NCBI GenBank assembly: GCA_963710205.1
Contig: CAVPZG010000005.1
Location: forward strand, 124,001-188,000
DNA: 64,000 bases
Direction of reading: 5' to 3'
Origin: Pacificimonas sp963710205
GTDB taxonomy: Bacteria; Pseudomonadota; Alphaproteobacteria; Sphingomonadales; Sphingomonadaceae
Shown: piece by piece, positions 44,478 through 56,239 of the stretch
Position numbering within the stretch: position 1 is the stretch's first letter
Layout: the number at the start of each line of letters is the position of its first letter
Translations under genes and position numbers: made by a program
The notes under the pieces: generated by a model
Databases searched by the model: none
What the model saw: only the letters and a program-made list of their open reading frames with translations
What the model was told of the DNA's origin: nothing

Positions 44478-45243
44478 GGCGGTTCTCCACGACCTGGCCC
44501 CCGTGCATGATGCTATCGGTATCGGCGATGTTTGGCGAGCCCGCAGTATATTCGTCGAGAAGGCCGATCATGTGGCCGAATTCATGCGCCGCGCCGGTTT
44601 GCTGGAAGCCACCCGATTTCGTGGTCAGAACAACATCCTCGCTGTCGAGCGTTGCGATGTTGCGGCTGGGGGTCACGGAGCTGCGGGCGAAGCCGCCAGG
44701 CTCGATCTTGGTGACGTTGACGGTCCAGTTTTCCCCGAGCACCACCGGCGCATCGCGCGAATCGAGATTGACGTCGAGGCGGACCTCAGAGCCGTCGGGC
44801 AGCGTTTCGAGGACGCGGCCATCCCACACATTCTCGATCGCGGTTTCATAGTCGGCGATGAACTGCTGCCTGTCGGCTTCCGTCCATTCAATCGGGTTGC
44901 CGGACGCATCGACGCCGTTTTCAAAATTGAAGTCGAGCTTCATGTAGACTTCAGCGGTGTAGTTGCCGTCAGCCTCCTGGTAGAGGCGGAGGTCATAGGC
45001 ATCGCTGACATTGAGGTCGCCCGCCGTGACGGCATTGTCGCTGGCAATCAGCGTGCGGTCCGCCGGGTCACTGCTGTTGACCGTGCCGTTCGGATGGGCG
45101 TCGCTGCCAAACAGGCGCTGGATCATCTCGCCGATGCGGTTCGCGCTTTCCGTGACACCGGGAAGGGGGACGCTCGCCGCCGCCTCCCGAAACAGCGATA
45201 CCGGATCAAATCCGTTGCTCGCGCCAATTGAACCGATACCCAT
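44431..45243 (-). CDS. metzincin-like putative metalloprotease
   Basis: Protein of 270 residues from ATG 45243, preceded by GGGAGA. No signal peptide is visible; it begins MGIGSIGASNGFDPVSLFRE. Near residue 230 it has AHEFGHMIGLLDEY, a HExxHxxGxxD zinc site, followed 12 residues later by DTDSIMHGG, which resembles the Met-turn of metzincins. The middle region is beta-rich with an Asp-rich stretch. The catalytic layout predicts an active zinc endopeptidase. Export route and target are unknown. The lipoprotein gene overlapping its 3' end may encode a partner. Confidence 0.75.
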   Translation of the reverse strand: MGIGSIGASNGFDPVSLFREAAASVPLPGVTESANRIGEMIQRLFGSDAHPNGTVNSSDPADRTLIASDNAVTAGDLNVSDAYDLRLYQEADGNYTAEVYMKLDFNFENGVDASGNPIEWTEADRQQFIADYETAIENVWDGRVLETLPDGSEVRLDVNLDSRDAPVVLGENWTVNVTKIEPGGFARSSVTPSRNIATLDSEDVVLTTKSGGFQQTGAAHEFGHMIGLLDEYTAGSPNIADTDSIMHGGQVVENRHVEDFGDWVRAQLPN

Positions 45244-45352
45244 GAAAAGTCTCCCTACGCTGCAGACACGCCCACTGCGAAAAGGGGAGATTACGCGGAA
45301 AAGGCGGGTCTGGCTGTGCGGGAGTTCCCTGAGTTTTGTTTCGGGATCGGCG

Positions 45353-48019
<2,667 letters not shown>

Positions 48020-48068
48020 CTCACCTTACTGCCCGCGCCGGTCTGGACCCGCGCAGGTAAATTTATCG

Positions 48069-50444
48069 TCAGCCCTCGATCTTCGAGAAGTCCGCAACGG
48101 CGTGAACCGCGCCGGTGATGCGGGCCAGAAGGGCGAGGCGGGCCGTGCGTTTGGCGGCATTTTCGTCATTGACGGTGACGTTTTCGAAAAAGTCGTCAAT
48201 CGGCCCGCGCAGGGCGGCGAGCGCCGTCATGGCGTCGGCGAAGCGTTCGTCGGCGACCGCGGCTTTCGCCCGGGGTTCGGCCTCGTCGAGGGCAGCGACC
48301 AGCGCGGCTTCGGCGGGGTCGGGGTCGTAGCCGAGGTGGGAGCGCGGGTTCGCCATGTCGGCGACCACCGTCCTCATAGCGGGATCATCGACGAGGACGA
48401 GCGGGTCCTCCTCGCCGTCCTGCGGGATGGTGCCGGGCGCGGGCGGCTCGTATTTTTCCTTCCTGAGGATGTTCGCGGCGCGTTTGTAGCCGGTCAGGAG
48501 GCTCGCGCCGTCGTCCGTTTCCATGAACGCCTGCAGCGCCTTCACGCGGGCGAGCAGGCGGACGATGTCGTCTTCGCCGCCGAGCGCGAAGACGGCGTCG
48601 ATCAGGTCGTGGCGGACGCCCGCCTCGCGCTGCTGGACCTTGAGGCGGTCGGCGAAGAAGTCAAAGTCTCGAGCATATGCGTACCCTGATGAGCAGTTCT
48701 CTCGCCATGCATTGCTTCATGACGCCATTGCAATTCCGAAGTCGTTTTGCGCAAGCTTGCCATAACGCAGCCTGAATCGTTCATTGCGCTCGTTCTAGTT
48801 CGAGACCGATTGACCGCTGCATTATACAGCTCGATAAGAACTTCATCGGCTGATCGGCGCAGTGCGAAATCGCGAGTGCTTGTCGCGAGCAACGGATCGG
48901 CTGAACCAGTGGTCCCTCGTCACTCGAAAAATGCCGACAATGGTATCCAGCTTATCCGCCAGCGAAACTGCAACCGTAACCGGCGCGGTCGGCACCTCAT
49001 CACCTTGCCCAACCGGTTTGTAATGGTCGCGGATGGCGTCGGCGATGGCATCGTCTTCGCCCTGGGCGCGGGCGTAGTGGCCGCCCATGATGCCTTGCAG
49101 TTCGGGAAATTCGCCGACCATGCCGGTGACGAGGTCTGCCTTTGACAGGCGGGCGGCGCGTTCGGCCTGGTTGGCGAGGGCTGATTTCTCAGCTCCGTCA
49201 TTCCGGCGTAGGCCGGAATCCATCTCCTGGGGTTTCGGCGCGTGCGATGACTCGTCGTCCGGGAGATGGACCCCGGCCTTCGCCGGGGTGACGGGGGAGG
49301 GTGGGGCGTTCGTGTTTCCCACGATCCCCTCCTCCACCAGCCATCTTGCCAGCTTTGCGACGCGCTCGACCTTGTCGGCGACGGTGCCGAGTTTTTCGTG
49401 GAAGACGATGTCCTTCAGCCTTTCGGCATGGTCCTCCAGACGCAGTTTGCGGTCCTGGTCCCAGAAGAAGCGGGCATCGGCGAGGCGGGCGGCGAGGACT
49501 TTCTCGTTACCGGCGACGATCATCTTTCCGCCGTCCGGGGCCTCGATATTGGCGGTGCAGATGAAGGCGTTGGTGAGCGTGCCCGCCGTGTCGGCGACGC
49601 TGAAATATTTCTGGTGGGTCTTCATCGCCAGCTGGATGACTTCGGGCGGAACGGTCAGGAAATCCGCGTCGAAACGGCCGAGGAGCGGGACGGGCCATTC
49701 GGTGAGGCCGGCATTTTCCGCGAGGAGGGCGGCGTCCTCGATCAGGCGCAGGCCCGCGGCCTCGGCGGCGCGGCCCGCGCCCTTCCGGATGATCTGCTGG
49801 CGTTCCTCCGCCGACAGGATGACGCGGGCGGCGCGCAGTTTGTCGGCATAATCGTCGGCGCCTGTGATCTCGATCTCGCCGTCCGACATGAAGCGGTGGC
49901 CGCGTGTGCTCCGCCCGGACGAAATGCCGCCGACCTCGAAAGGAACGACGTCACCGTCCAGAAGGGCGACGATGCCGGAAAGCGGACGGACCCAGCGCAG
50001 GCTGTTTTCGCCCGCCGCGCCCCAGCGCATGGATTTCGGCCAGGGGAAGTTGCGGACGATGGCGGGGATGGCCTCGGCGAGGATATCCGCCATGGCGCGG
50101 CCCGGCGTTTCGATCTTCGCGTACCAGAAGCTGCCCTTTTTCTCTTCGCGGGCTTCGAGCTGGTCCTTGGTCAGGCCAGCACCGCGCAGGAAGCCTTCGA
50201 GCGCTTTATCAGGCGCGTCGGTGCGGGGGCCGCGGCGCTCCTCCGATGTCGCAGGCGTTTCGGCGGGAAGGCCGCGCGCGATGAGGGCGAGGCGGCGCGG
50301 GGTGGCGTGCGTTTCCACATGCTGCGGCGTGACGCCCGCTTCGGTGAGCGCGTCCGTGAACAGGCGCGCAAGGTCGTCGCACGCCTTCGCCTGCATCCGC
50401 GCGGGGATTTCCTCGGAGCGGAGTTCGAGGAGGAAGTCGCTCAT
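48069..50444 (-). pseudogene. glyS: glycyl-tRNA synthetase beta subunit, disrupted
   Basis: The N-terminal part (50444 down to about 48930; MSDFLLELRSEEIPARM to SLADKLDTIVGIF) and the C-terminal part (about 48670 to 48069; FDFFADRLKVQQREAGVRHD to AVADFSKIEG) are clear GlyS. Both lie in the same frame, but the 260-280 bp between them is not continuous GlyS. In that frame there are four stops, and a neighbouring frame shows only degenerate traces (TTGSADP, then DFALRRSA, where DPFALRR is expected). The segment has lower GC and different codon use. In addition, 49196-49293 holds a palindromic repeat read through as about 40 extra residues. glyS is normally essential, so this is an assembly fault, a decayed copy with another GlyRS elsewhere, or a recent lesion. 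ATG 50444 overlaps the glyQ stop. Confidence 0.85.
49196..49293. repeat. composite palindromic repeat inserted in glyS
   Basis: Two small stems, ATTCCGGC/GCCGGAAT (49200-49219) and ACCCCGGC/GCCGGGGT (49270-49289), are bracketed around a larger pair CCATCTCC (49220-49227) and GGAGATGG (49262-49269). The left stem is the same sequence family as the repeat at 35940-35967. It is translated within glyS as SPVTPAKAGVH and MDSGLRRND, peptides typical of such repeats, between the GlyS blocks LARWLVEEGIV and KADLVTGMVGEFPELQG. Confidence 0.85.
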
Positions 50445-51325
50445 GCGGCCTTCTCCGCGGTCAGCCAGCCGTTCGTTTCCATCCAGCTGGCGCACGCGCC
50501 CTTCGCGAGGTCGCGGATACGGCCGATATAGGCCTGGCGTTCGGCGACGGAGATCACGCCGCGCGCGTCGAGCAGGTTGAAGAGGTGGCTGGCGGCGATG
50601 GTCTGGTCATAGGCGGGAAGGGGAAGGCTGGCGGCGATCAGCTTTTCGCATTCGGACTGCGCGTTGCGGAACTCCGCGAACAGTTTTTCGGTGCTCGCCA
50701 CCTCGAAATTATAGGCGCTCTGCTGCTGTTCGTTGGCAAGGAAGACGTCGCCATAGCTGGTCCCCGCATCGTTGAACCTGAGGTCGTAAACGCTGTCGAC
50801 ACCCTGGATATACATGGCGAGGCGTTCGAGGCCGTAGGTCAGCTCGCCCGCGACGGGGCGGCAGTCATAGCCGCCGACCTGCTGGAAATAGGTGAACTGC
50901 GTCACCTCCATGCCGTCGCACCACACCTCCCACCCCAGGCCCCAGGCGCCGAGGGTGGGGGATTCCCAGTCATCCTCCACAAAGCGGATATCGTGCTGGC
51001 CGACGTCGATGCCGATGGCCGAAAGGCTGCCGAGATAGAGGTCCTGCAGATCGGGCGGACTGGGCTTCAGGATGACCTGAAACTGGTAATAATGCTGCAG
51101 GCGGTTGGGGTTTTCGCCGTAGCGGCCGTCGGTGGGGCGGCGGCATGGCTGGACATAGGCGGCGTTCCAGGCGTCCGGGCCGAGCGCGCGCAACGTCGTC
51201 GCGGGGTGGAACGTGCCCGCGCCCATTTCCTTGTCATAAGGCTGCAGGATGACGCAGCCGCGGTCGCCCCAATAGCGTTGCAGGGTGAGGATGATGTCCT
51301 GAAAGGAAAGCGGCGTGCCGGTCAT
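50441..51325 (-). CDS. glyQ: glycyl-tRNA synthetase alpha subunit
   Basis: Class II catalytic subunit of the heterotetrameric glycyl-tRNA synthetase, 294 residues from ATG 51325 (MTGTPLSFQDIILTLQRYWG). LQPYDKEMGAGTFHPATTLR, RRPTDGRYGENPNRLQHYYQ and VWCDGMEVTQFTYFQQVGGY are hallmark GlyQ blocks. Its stop overlaps the glyS start as ATGA. The gene is intact although glyS beside it is disrupted, which makes the glyS lesion suspicious. Confidence 0.96.
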   Translation of the reverse strand: MTGTPLSFQDIILTLQRYWGDRGCVILQPYDKEMGAGTFHPATTLRALGPDAWNAAYVQPCRRPTDGRYGENPNRLQHYYQFQVILKPSPPDLQDLYLGSLSAIGIDVGQHDIRFVEDDWESPTLGAWGLGWEVWCDGMEVTQFTYFQQVGGYDCRPVAGELTYGLERLAMYIQGVDSVYDLRFNDAGTSYGDVFLANEQQQSAYNFEVASTEKLFAEFRNAQSECEKLIAASLPLPAYDQTIAASHLFNLLDARGVISVAERQAYIGRIRDLAKGACASWMETNGWLTAEKAA

Positions 51326-51426
51326 GTTGCACTGCGGTGTAGTGGGGGGCAGGGCTGGCTTCAACCGGAAACCATCGCGGCGGAAAGCATTGCGCGGGAC
51401 GGGTGCGGGCGGCTAACGGCAGGGCC

Positions 51427-52083
51427 ATGAGCTTTTCCATCAGCGATATCTGGATCGACACCAAGGCCGAGCTGGCCGCGAATGCGGGGCGCTATGCGCT
51501 GCCCGCCGCGGCGTTCGTGTTCCTGCCGCAAATGGCGGTCAGCCTGCTGATCCCGCCCATCACCAGCCTGACGGAGCCGATCCCGCCCATGACGGTGGCG
51601 GCCATGATGGGATCGAACATCGTCGCGGTCATGGGACATCTGGCGCTGGTGGTGCTGGCCCTGTCGGGCGTGACCGAGAAACAGGCCCTGACGCGCGCGG
51701 CGCAGCTGTTCCCGCTGGGTGTCGTCATTGCGATCGGCAGCCAGATCGCCATCGGCATCGGCATGGTGGCGCTGATCCTGCCGGGACTGCTGCTGTGGTC
51801 GCGGCTGATGCTGATCCTGCCCGTCTATGTCGCCGAGGGCGGCGGTGTCGGTGACGTGTTCCGGCGCAGCTGGGAACTGACGGCGGGCATCTGGCCGCGC
51901 CTTCTGGTTGCGCTGATCGTGATGACGCTGGCGATGGTCATCTTTTCCGCACTGGGCGGGGCCATCGGGCAGGCGGCGGGGATGCCCGTGGTGACCGGCC
52001 TGACGGCAGGCATCGCTGCGGCCGTTTACGCCATGGTCGTGATGATCTTCGCCGCGCTGACCTATTTACGGCGTGTGCGTTGA
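51427..52083 (+). CDS. hypothetical membrane protein
   Basis: Integral membrane protein of 218 residues with about five to six hydrophobic segments, including ALVVLALSGVTEKQALTRAA and ISPGLLLWSRLML-like LPGLLLWSRLMLILPVYVAE, followed by GGGVGDVFRRSWELTAGIWP. That last block recalls YciC/GlpM-type or glycerophosphodiester phosphodiesterase membrane domains (R-S-W-x-L-T). Start ATG 51427 (MSFSISDIW). Divergent from glyQ with 101 bp between. No function is assigned. Confidence 0.75.
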   Translation: MSFSISDIWIDTKAELAANAGRYALPAAAFVFLPQMAVSLLIPPITSLTEPIPPMTVAAMMGSNIVAVMGHLALVVLALSGVTEKQALTRAAQLFPLGVVIAIGSQIAIGIGMVALILPGLLLWSRLMLILPVYVAEGGGVGDVFRRSWELTAGIWPRLLVALIVMTLAMVIFSALGGAIGQAAGMPVVTGLTAGIAAAVYAMVVMIFAALTYLRRVR

Positions 52084-52209
52084 TCTGGTGCGGCTGACCG
52101 ACATGGTCCGCTTCCGTGCCGGGTTCGCTTGCCGCCGTGCCGCCACACCGGTCGCGGCCGGGGAGATCGCCATCGAAACCGCGGCATCGGCACGTGCGGT
52201 GGATCGCCC

Positions 52210-53391
52210 ATGACCCTGGCGGGCAGACGCGGCTTTATCGCCTCGGGCCTGAGCCTGGCACTGGTCGGATGCATCGACAGGCGTCCGGCTGCCAATGCGT
52301 CCGCGCGCCTGGCAGCTGCCTATGGCCTTGAAGCGCTGCGGCCGCTCGACCTGTCGCCCGCAAATCTTGCGAGAATTACCGTCTGTCTTCGACCATTCCG
52401 GCCAGCGGGACCGCGGCTGGAGGCGGAAGCGGTCGGGGAAAGGACGATCGTACACAATTACGGCCATGGCGGTGCCGGCTGGTCGCTCGCCTGGGGCTAT
52501 GCCGAACGCGCGCGCGACCTCGCCCTCGCCGCGCGGCCGCGGTCGGTGGCCGTCCTCGGCGCAGGCGCTGTCGGCCTGACGACGGCGACCGCGCTAGCCG
52601 AGACGGGAACGAAGGTCACGATCTTCGCTCGTGATCTCCCCATGGAAAGCCGTTCTGCACGCGCGACGGGGGTGTGGTCGCCATCCAGCCGCATCGGCTT
52701 CGCGTCGGCCGTCGATGCCGGCTTCCCCGCGCGGTGGGAAGCATTGGCGCGGCGATCCTATGCACGGCATCTGACCTATGTCGGGCGTGAAGGACGTCCC
52801 GTCGAGTTTACGCCCCGTTTCTACATCAGTTCGGCGATGCGCGATGCGCCTGCCGTTTCGCCGCCCGCCGGGGGTGACGATTTCCTGCATCTCGATCGCA
52901 GGCTCCGCGGGCTGACGCCGTCCTGGGGCGAAAGAAGCTCACACCCGTTCCCGACCGACAGCGGCGTGCGGGGCGGGCTCGTCATGACATTCAACATCAC
53001 CGAATATACACGTCAGCTGACGGAGGATTTCCTGATGATGGGCGGCCGTATCGAACGGGCGGAGATCGCACCGGGCGATGAACTTGCGGGCCTGCCAGGG
53101 GATGTCGTCGTAAACTGCGCGGGGTTCGACGCGCGGGTGTTGGCAGGCGATATGTCACTTGTTCCTGTCAGAGGCCAGATCGCCTGGATGCCGCCGCAGA
53201 CGGACCGGCTTTACGGTATTTCGCATCGCAACGTGACGGCACTCTCCCGCCGCGACGGTCTCCTCATCCAGGAAACCGGCGGCAACGATTATTACGGTCT
53301 TGGCGACATGAGCGAGACCCCCAGTCGCGACGAGTTTCTTGCCGCGCGCGAGAAGATCGCGCCGCTATTCGCCTGGACGAGCAATGTGTGA
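52210..53391 (+). CDS. Tat-exported FAD-dependent oxidoreductase, DAO family
   Basis: Protein of 393 residues from ATG 52210. The N-terminus AGRRGFIASGLSLALVGC combines a twin-arginine motif with a lipobox, so it would be a Tat-exported lipoprotein. The dinucleotide fold VAVLGAGAVGLTTATALAET is at about residues 115-135, and the C-terminal half has VVNCAGFDARVLAGD and VPVRGQIAWM, typical of D-amino-acid oxidase-like flavoenzymes. A periplasmic location is unusual for this family, though folded FAD proteins suit the Tat route. The substrate is unknown. It converges on hppA, 119 bp from its true stop. Confidence 0.82.
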   Translation: MTLAGRRGFIASGLSLALVGCIDRRPAANASARLAAAYGLEALRPLDLSPANLARITVCLRPFRPAGPRLEAEAVGERTIVHNYGHGGAGWSLAWGYAERARDLALAARPRSVAVLGAGAVGLTTATALAETGTKVTIFARDLPMESRSARATGVWSPSSRIGFASAVDAGFPARWEALARRSYARHLTYVGREGRPVEFTPRFYISSAMRDAPAVSPPAGGDDFLHLDRRLRGLTPSWGERSSHPFPTDSGVRGGLVMTFNITEYTRQLTEDFLMMGGRIERAEIAPGDELAGLPGDVVVNCAGFDARVLAGDMSLVPVRGQIAWMPPQTDRLYGISHRNVTALSRRDGLLIQETGGNDYYGLGDMSETPSRDEFLAAREKIAPLFAWTSNV

Positions 53392-53510
53392 CGACGTACC
53401 GGCCGCCCGGGCGCTCGCGTTCGCCGGAACGACGCCTGTCTCGTCGCGGCAATGAAGGCCTGGCCGCCGAACCGCGGCGACCAGGCCCGAACGTTCCTGA
53501 GACCGGCGCG

Positions 53511-55695
53511 TCAATGCGCCAGCGCGGCCAGTAGCAGGATCGCCACGATGTTGGTGATCTTGATCATCGGGATTCACGGCGGGACCGGCAGTATCCTTGT
53601 AGGGATCGCCGACGGTGTCACCGGTGACGGCGGCCTTGTGGGCCTCACTGCCCTTGCCGCCGTGATTGCCGTCCTCGATATATTTCTTCGCATTGTCCCA
53701 TGCGCCGCCGCCGCTCGTCATCGAAAGCGCGACGAAGATGCCGGAGACGATGACGCCGAGAAGGAGCGCGCCGACGGCGGCGAAGCCCTCGGCCGGACCC
53801 GCGATGGCGGCGATGATGAAATAGACGACGATCGGCGCGAGCACCGGCAGCAGCGACGGAATGATCATTTCCTTGATCGCCGCCTTTGTGACGAGGTCCA
53901 CGGTCGAGGCATAATTGGGACGGCTGGTCCCCGCCATGATGCCGGGGTCGGACTTGAACTGGCGGCGGACGTCCTTGACGACCTCGCCCGCTGCGCGTCC
54001 CACGGCGGTCATGCCGAACGCGCCGAACAGATAGGGCAGCAGCGCGCCCAGGAGCAGGCCGACGATGACATAGGGATTGGAGAGGCTGAAATTGACGGGC
54101 GCGGTCAGGCCGAGCTCGTCGGTGAAATATTTCAGATCCTCCGTATAGGCACCGAAGAGGACGAGCGCGGCGAGACCGGCGCTGCCGATGGCATAGCCCT
54201 TCGTCACGGCCTTCGTCGTGTTGCCGACCGCATCGAGCGCGTCGGTTTTCGCCCGCACGCTTTCGTCGAGACCCGCCATTTCGGCGATGCCGCCGGCATT
54301 GTCCGTGACCGGACCATAGGCGTCGAGCGCAACAATCATGCCCGCAAGCGCCAGCATGGCGGTGGCTGCAAAGGCGATGCCGATGAGGCCCGCAAGCCCG
54401 TAGGCGACGATGATCCCGGCGCAGATGACGAGGGTCGGCAGCGCCGTCGCCTCCAGGCTGATGGCGAGGCCCTGAATGACGTTCGTGCCGTGACCCGTGA
54501 CCGACGCCGCCGCGATGCTGCGGACGGGGCGATATTCGGTGGAGGTGTAATATTCCGTGATCCACACGATGAGGCCAGTGACGACGAGACCGACGATCAT
54601 GCACCAGAACAGATCCATGCCCGTGAAATTGGTCGCCGCGAGGAACGACTGCGATGCGTCCGCTTCCGCCGCGCCAAGGTCGAGCGCCGGTTCCAGCGCC
54701 TCCTGAGCCGCGCCGATGGGGGCGGACATATCGCCGCCGACGGCCCATTGCGTGGCGAAGAACAGCACGGGAATGGAGCTGATCGCCGTCACCAGAAAGC
54801 CCTTGTAGAGCGCGCCCATGATGTTCTGGCTCTTGCCCAGCTTCACGAAGAAGGTGCCGAAGATCGAGGTCAGGATGCAGACGCCGCCGATGATGAGCGG
54901 AAGCCCCATGAGGCCGTAGAGCGCGCTGCCCGTCAGACCGCTGCCGAGAAGGAGCGCAGTCAGCACCATCGTCGCGCCGACGGTGACGACATAGGTTTCG
55001 AAAAGGTCTGCGGCCATACCGGCGCAGTCGCCGACATTGTCGCCCACATTGTCGGCGATCACGGCGGGGTTGCGGGGGTCATCCTCCGGGATGCCCGCCT
55101 CCACCTTGCCGACGAGGTCGGCGCCGACATCGGCGGCCTTTGTGAAGATGCCGCCGCCAAGACGCGCGAAAATGGAAATGAGCGATGCGCCGAAGGCGAG
55201 CGCGACGAGCGCGTCGATGACGATGCGGTCATTGGGCGCGTAGCCGGTCATGTTCACGAGAACATAGAACATGCCCGCAATGGCGAGGAGCGCGAGGCCC
55301 GCAACCAGCATGCCGGTAATGGCCCCGGCGCGGAAGGCGATGGAAAGCCCCTTCTGCAGGCTTTCCGAGGCGGCCTGCGCGGTCCGGACGTTGGACTTTA
55401 CGGAGATGTTCATGCCGATGAAGCCGGTAATGCCACTGAGAACGGCACCGATCACGAAACCGACAGCGGGAACCAGGCCGAGGAAGACAAGGACGAGGAC
55501 GGCGACCACGATGCCGACGACCGCAATGGCGGTATATTGCCGGCCGAGATAGGCGCGCGCGCCCTCCTGAATGGCGGCGGCGATGTCCTGCATCTTTTCC
55601 GTACCGGCACTGGCCGACAGCACGCTTTTCGATGTGATGATGCCGTAAAGAACGGCGGCCAGACCGCACAATAGCGCGGCGACGACAATGTCCAT
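53511..55695 (-). CDS. hppA: membrane proton-translocating pyrophosphatase, with C-terminal frameshift
   Basis: Integral membrane pyrophosphatase of about 16 helices that couples diphosphate hydrolysis to proton export. DVGADLVGKVEAGIPEDDPR and ADNVGDNVGDCAGMAADLFE form the substrate site. GNTTKAVTKGYAIGSAGLA carries Lys at the position that marks K+-independent H+-pumps. ATG 55695 starts MDIVVAALLCGLAA after GGGGAG. Near the end, GPAVNP is followed by CCCGATGATC where CCGATGATC would give MIKITNIVAILLLAALAH and a stop at 53511-53513. An extra base in the GGG at 53569-53571 shifts the frame. As written, it runs on to 53365 with unrelated residues and loses the last helix. Indel or sequencing error. 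Confidence 0.93.
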
Positions 55696-55801
55696 ATCGG
55701 TGAAACTCCCCAAGTCCCTATAGGTTACGGGCCGGGTGGTCCCGGCTCCGTCTGCGGCGCATTGCTAGCCGGAAACGGGCGGGGGTCAAGGGGGTGTGGC
55801 G

Positions 55802-56239
55802 TCAGATCTGCTGCGCGGCGAGGATTTTCACGCTGCGGATCTCCTCTTCCGGAAGGGCGGCGCGGGCGGCGGCCGTCGTCATCCGGCGCAGCGCCTCTAT
55901 GTCGATGCGCCCGTCCGCACCTGCCGCCAGCGGAGTCCGGTGCGCGGCCACGTTCATGCGGTGACGCACCTCTGGCAGGAAACGGCGCACCTGGCCGCGC
56001 CGCGCCTCCGGAACCTCAAGCGCGAAATCGACGGCGGCGTAGCGCACGAGGTCGCCCTCGTCCGTGACAAGCGGCAGCGGCATCCGGCGGATTTCGACAT
56101 AGGCGCTGGCGGCGTCATCCTCAGCGCGGATCTCGCTGCCCTGCCATGCCTGCAGCGCGCCCGCGCCCGCAGCCATGCCGAGAAGCGCACCCGCAAGTCC
56201 CGCGCTCCATAAGCCTGCCGCCATCATTCCCGTTCCCAA
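55802..56239 (-). CDS. hypothetical membrane-anchored protein
   Basis: Protein of 145 residues with one N-terminal hydrophobic segment rich in Ala and Gly (about residues 5-30) and a soluble domain. AYVEIRRMPLPLVTDEGD, then YAAVDFALEVPEA and IDIEALRRMTTAAARAALPE weakly recall the periplasmic domain of FliL-like proteins, but no flagellar genes are nearby. The start overlaps the thiL stop by 16 bp, and the gene sits between thiL and hppA as in related genomes. Function unknown. Confidence 0.65.
   Translation of the reverse strand: MGTGMMAAGLWSAGLAGALLGMAAGAGALQAWQGSEIRAEDDAASAYVEIRRMPLPLVTDEGDLVRYAAVDFALEVPEARRGQVRRFLPEVRHRMNVAAHRTPLAAGADGRIDIEALRRMTTAAARAALPEEEIRSVKILAAQQI

Noticed and set aside
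53452..55674. 740-codon plus-strand open frame opposite hppA
   Set aside because: Antisense to a membrane pyrophosphatase with clear catalytic motifs; the product is charged and repetitive without domains.
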